Assembly (NCBI GenBank): GCA_017476305.1
Contig: JAFVAA010000046.1
Span: 1 to 5,353 of the forward strand
Source of the DNA: Lachnospiraceae bacterium
GTDB lineage: Bacteria > Bacillota > Clostridia > Lachnospirales > Lachnospiraceae
Length of the DNA: 5,353 bases
Direction of reading: 5' to 3'
Part shown: piece by piece, positions 4,953 to 5,353 of the stretch
Numbering within the stretch: position 1 is the first letter of the stretch
How the letters are laid out: every line of letters starts with the position of its first letter
Notes under the pieces: generated by a model
The model's input: only the letters and a program-made list of their open reading frames with translations
Database searches by the model: none
What the model was told of the DNA's origin: nothing
Made by a program: the position numbers and the translations under genes

Positions 4953-5353
4953 AATTACAGGAAAGATCGCTATGGAAATGAAATATCCCAATTAGGATAT
5001 GGTTGTATGCGTTTTACAAAAAAGGGAAATTCAATTGATATAGAAAAGGCAGAAAAAGAAGTTTTAACGGCAATAGAGCATGGTGTCAATTATTTTGATA
5101 CCGCCTATATTTATTCGGGAAGCGAGGAGGCTTTAGGAGAAATCCTGTCAAAGAATCATTTACGGGAAAGTGTGTATATAGCGACGAAGCTTCCACAGTA
5201 TATGATCGGAAATGCAGATGCGATTGATAAGACCTTTGAAAAGGAGCTTACCCGTCTGAAAACGGACTACATAGACTATTATTTAATGCATATGTTCACG
5301 GATTTTTCGGAGTGGGAAAAGCTTTTATCCATGGGCATCGTGCCGTGGATTTC
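4950..5353 (+). CDS. Aldo/keto reductase, N-terminal part (runs off the window)
   Basis: The first 134 codons encode the start of an NAD(P)H-dependent aldo/keto reductase TIM barrel, a cytoplasmic enzyme family that reduces aldehydes and ketones. Seen in order: LGYGCMRF (15-22); NYFDTAYIYSGSEEALGEIL (47-66), with catalytic Asp50 and Tyr55; IATKLP (77-82), with catalytic Lys80; and the LKTDYIDYYLMH segment (103-114), ending in the catalytic His114. The full tetrad Asp-Tyr-Lys-His is therefore present. The sequence (WEKLLSMGIVPWI at 122-134) resembles the clostridial subgroup that carries a C-terminal 4Fe-4S region, which would lie beyond the window and cannot be checked. Only nine bases separate it from the transglutaminase-like gene. 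The substrate is not predictable, and no functional link with that secreted protein is evident. Confidence 0.92.
   Translation, partial: MNYRKDRYGNEISQLGYGCMRFTKKGNSIDIEKAEKEVLTAIEHGVNYFDTAYIYSGSEEALGEILSKNHLRESVYIATKLPQYMIGNADAIDKTFEKELTRLKTDYIDYYLMHMFTDFSEWEKLLSMGIVPWI

Overview
The window looks like chromosomal DNA from an anaerobic, low- to mid-GC Firmicute, most likely a Lachnospiraceae-type Clostridium relative. This rests on a four-subunit pyruvate:ferredoxin oxidoreductase, strong AGGAGG ribosome binding sites, AT-rich spacers, and a secreted lysine-rich transglutaminase-like protein with cell-wall-binding-type repeats. The taxon is an inference; no rRNA or marker gene is present.

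Layout. (1) Positions 1-2767, plus strand: the end of a por operon in the order gamma (porG, 3' end only), delta (porD), alpha (porA), beta (porB), followed by an intrinsic terminator at 2871-2907. Alpha and beta are full length with the expected TPP and Fe-S residues. Gamma carries an apparent one-base deletion near 44-50. Delta carries an in-frame TAG at 432-434 between its two 4Fe-4S motifs. As written, the catalytic half of the enzyme is intact and the electron-transfer/gamma half is broken, either by real decay or by sequence error. (2) Positions 2768-3929: 1.16 kb without a long gene. It holds an unreported-looking 59-codon gene on the minus strand (3039-3218) with an excellent ribosome binding site, a very AT-rich block (about 3340-3600), and a dense cluster of inverted repeats (3604-3806) that resembles a small non-coding mobile element or a structured leader. 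(3) Positions 3930-4940, plus strand: a secreted protein with signal peptide, acidic linker, lysine-rich wall-binding-like repeats and a C-terminal transglutaminase-like Cys-His-Asp domain. (4) Positions 4950-5353, plus strand: the N-terminal part of an aldo/keto reductase, probably co-transcribed with the gene before it, cut by the window end.

How the parts fit. PorGDAB would oxidise pyruvate with CoA to acetyl-CoA, CO2 and reduced ferredoxin, the central step in fermentative energy metabolism. The secreted protein and the aldo/keto reductase form a separate transcription unit, with promoter-like sequences in or next to the inverted-repeat cluster. The most rewarding places for a second look are the paired lesions in porG/porD, the 59-aa minus-strand gene, and the inverted-repeat cluster with its flanking TAACAG direct repeats and a TATAAT box at its right edge.
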